DNA of 6,830 nt from GCA-2688775 sp964524225. GTDB lineage: Archaea > Nanobdellota > Nanobdellia > Woesearchaeales > GW2011-AR4. Of the stretch, positions 6,054 through 6,830 are shown piece by piece. Positions within the stretch are counted from its first letter, which is position 1. Each line of letters starts with the position of its first letter. A program made the position numbers and the translations under genes. A model generated the notes under the pieces. It saw only the letters and a list, made by a program, of their open reading frames with translations. It did not search any database and was not told the DNA's origin. The stretch is from NCBI GenBank assembly GCA_964524225.1, contig CAZGEW010000071.1, forward strand, positions 1 through 6,830, written 5' to 3'.

Positions 6054-6148
6054 AATTTCTTCTTGCTTGAATCTTCTTTTACCTTGAAGATTTGCTTTTC
6101 TTCCCACTTCTTCTGCCATTTCTTGGCTATTTGATTGAAATCGGCCAT
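6044..6148 (-). pseudogene. leuS: Broken second leuS: first 35 codons only
   Basis: The minus strand encodes MADFNQIAKKWQKKWEEKQ followed by IF...KKKFYCL, aligning without gaps to residues 1-35 of the intact synthetase. Homology stops in codon 36 (GAT here, GAG in the intact gene), where the EMFPYPS...HMGH region should follow. Instead the frame continues for 36 unrelated codons, antisense to the SIR2 gene, to a stop at 5933. No catalytic motif remains, so it cannot be a synthetase. It keeps an ATG and a leaderless-type promoter. Its G+C (37% over 6061-6120) resembles the flanking genes, not the AT-rich cassette. I read it as the stranded start of the ancestral leuS that once followed vapBC. 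The alternative is a fragment carried in by an unrelated rearrangement. Confidence 0.85.
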
Positions 6149-6172
6149 TTCGGAATGAGTTTTGCAATTTGG

Positions 6173-6180
6173 TTTTTAAA
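6173..6180 (-). promoter_or_regulatory. Surviving promoter of the broken leuS copy
   Basis: TTTAAAAA on the minus strand is centred 28 bases before the relic ATG at 6148, the spacing of a leaderless archaeal promoter. It sits in the 50-base gap after vapC. If active it would send transcription antisense into the SIR2 gene. Confidence 0.5.
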
Positions 6181-6198
6181 GATTATGCAAAATTAAAA

Positions 6199-6597
6199 TT
6201 AGCTTACAATTTCAACATCCAATTTTTCAAATAATTTGTCAAACGTTGCAATGAATTTAATCTGAACTAAGCCTATTATTGCCTGGCTGGCACAGTCGGT
6301 AAAGCTGAATGGCTCTTCCGAGGAATTAAATATTCTAAACGCCGCGTCAAAAAGGTGCCGGTCGCACTGGACCATGAAAATGCTGTCGAGAATCTGCTTT
6401 CCCAATAATTGTGCTTTCTCTTTTCCAAATTTTCTAAGTGTTACTGAAACTGCTTCGTCGAAAACATGGTCTGAGGTGATAGGATGTCCAAATTCATTTG
6501 AATTTACCCTTTGCGCAATTGAAGCGGCATTTTGGTGGTGCATATCACTCTCGTTATATAAGGCTATAAGGTAACTCGCATCCAGAAAAATAGCCAT
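6199..6597 (-). CDS. vapC: PIN-domain toxin ribonuclease, VapC-like
   Basis: A 132-residue PIN domain, the normal length for a VapC toxin, predicted to cleave RNA with Mg2+. The expected acidic quartet is present: D6 in IFLDAS, E48 in FDEAVS, D101 in FSFTDC and D120 in ATFDKLF, so the enzyme looks intact. The ATG at 6597 is chosen because GGTGA lies five bases upstream. A GTG at 6606 is in frame and overlaps the antitoxin stop (GTGA) but has no better support. It follows a VapB-like antitoxin gene with a gap of only five bases, which fits one operon and tight co-translation. Its G+C (50% over 6361-6420) is well above that of the SIR2 cassette, so the pair probably belongs to the flank and not to the insertion. 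The RNA target is unknown. Confidence 0.88.
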   Translation of the reverse strand: MAIFLDASYLIALYNESDMHHQNAASIAQRVNSNEFGHPITSDHVFDEAVSVTLRKFGKEKAQLLGKQILDSIFMVQCDRHLFDAAFRIFNSSEEPFSFTDCASQAIIGLVQIKFIATFDKLFEKLDVEIVS

Positions 6598-6602
6598 AAG
6601 AT

Positions 6603-6607
6603 TCACC
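6603..6607 (-). promoter_or_regulatory. Shine-Dalgarno site for the PIN toxin
   Basis: GGTGA on the minus strand lies five bases before the ATG at 6597 and overlaps the antitoxin stop codon, linking translation of the two genes. It decides the toxin start. Confidence 0.6.
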
Positions 6608-6830
6608 CATAAAGAATATCGTCTATTTGCTCACTCAAAAACCTTGTTTTTGGACCTCCTTTCACAGTTTTCCATTTAGTCAAGGGCAATAGGGGCTTTT
6701 TTGATTCAGAAAGCCATTTCTCTATTGCTAGGGACAATGCAATTCCAACAGGCAATTTCTTTCTTGCAGCTTCCGCCTTTAGTTCGCTAAATGCTTCCTC
6801 GTCCACATTCTTTATTGTAACTTGTATCTT
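6603..6830 (-). CDS. vapB: Ribbon-helix-helix antitoxin, VapB-like, N-terminus cut by window edge
   Basis: The frame is open from the right edge: 75 residues are visible, beginning KIQVTIKNVDEEAF. The KIQVTIKNV strand followed by two helices (DEEAFSELKAEAARKK, then VGIALSLAIEKWL) is a ribbon-helix-helix DNA-binding fold. The C-terminal tail (LLPLTKWKTVKGGPKTRF, then SEQIDDILYG) would be the toxin-binding part. A GTG at 6806 could be taken as a start but would remove the DNA-contacting strand, so the true start most likely lies just beyond 6830. The role is to neutralise the downstream PIN toxin and repress the operon. The family assignment rests on fold pattern and position next to the toxin. 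Confidence 0.78.
   Translation of the reverse strand, partial: KIQVTIKNVDEEAFSELKAEAARKKLPVGIALSLAIEKWLSESKKPLLPLTKWKTVKGGPKTRFLSEQIDDILYG

Noticed and set aside
6044..6597. Functional link between VapC and leucyl-tRNA synthetase
   Set aside because: Some VapC toxins cut tRNAs, but adjacency to the leuS relic alone is weak evidence, and vapBC pairs are widespread and mobile.

Overview
The window looks archaeal, most likely from an AT-rich uncultivated lineage such as a DPANN-type archaeon; the lineage is inference. Several genes have a TATA-like box centred about 25-30 bases before the start codon and no room for a leader, which is the archaeal leaderless pattern. Two genes (the endonuclease and vapC) have Shine-Dalgarno sites instead.

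Layout, left to right. A small two-helix potassium-channel-like gene (98-559, +) converges on a full-length leucyl-tRNA synthetase gene, leuS (561-3260, -), with one base between their stop codons. Directly abutting the leuS start is a helix-turn-helix/LAGLIDADG endonuclease gene (3261-4241, -). Upstream of it is a 316-base non-coding stretch with two strong inverted repeats (4252-4285 and 4292-4380). Next come a small four-helix membrane protein (4558-4920, -) and a SIR2-like predicted NADase (4977-6053, +). These two diverge from one nearly symmetrical TATA element. The window ends with a second, broken leuS 5' end (6044-6148, -) that keeps its own promoter, then a vapBC-like toxin-antitoxin pair (6199 to the right edge, -).

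The main observation is that about 2.78 kb of very AT-rich DNA (about 3261-6042) lies between two same-orientation copies of the first 35 leuS codons. The copies share 22/35 residues and 70/105 bases. The left copy is the start of the intact gene. The right copy is cut at codon 36, just before the region encoding the HMGH catalytic motif, and runs into the 3' end of the SIR2 gene. The last SIR2 codons and its stop are antisense leuS sequence. The ends of the AT-rich block carry an imperfect 14-base inverted repeat (12/14).

I read this as a compact mobile defence-type cassette: a homing-type endonuclease, a structured non-coding region, a membrane protein and a SIR2 NADase. It would have entered leuS near codon 36 and come with a diverged replacement 5' end or a whole replacement leuS, so that the essential gene stays functional while the original start is stranded on the far side. 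The sequence shows the duplication and the junction directly. Mobility, defence function and the replacement mechanism are inference.
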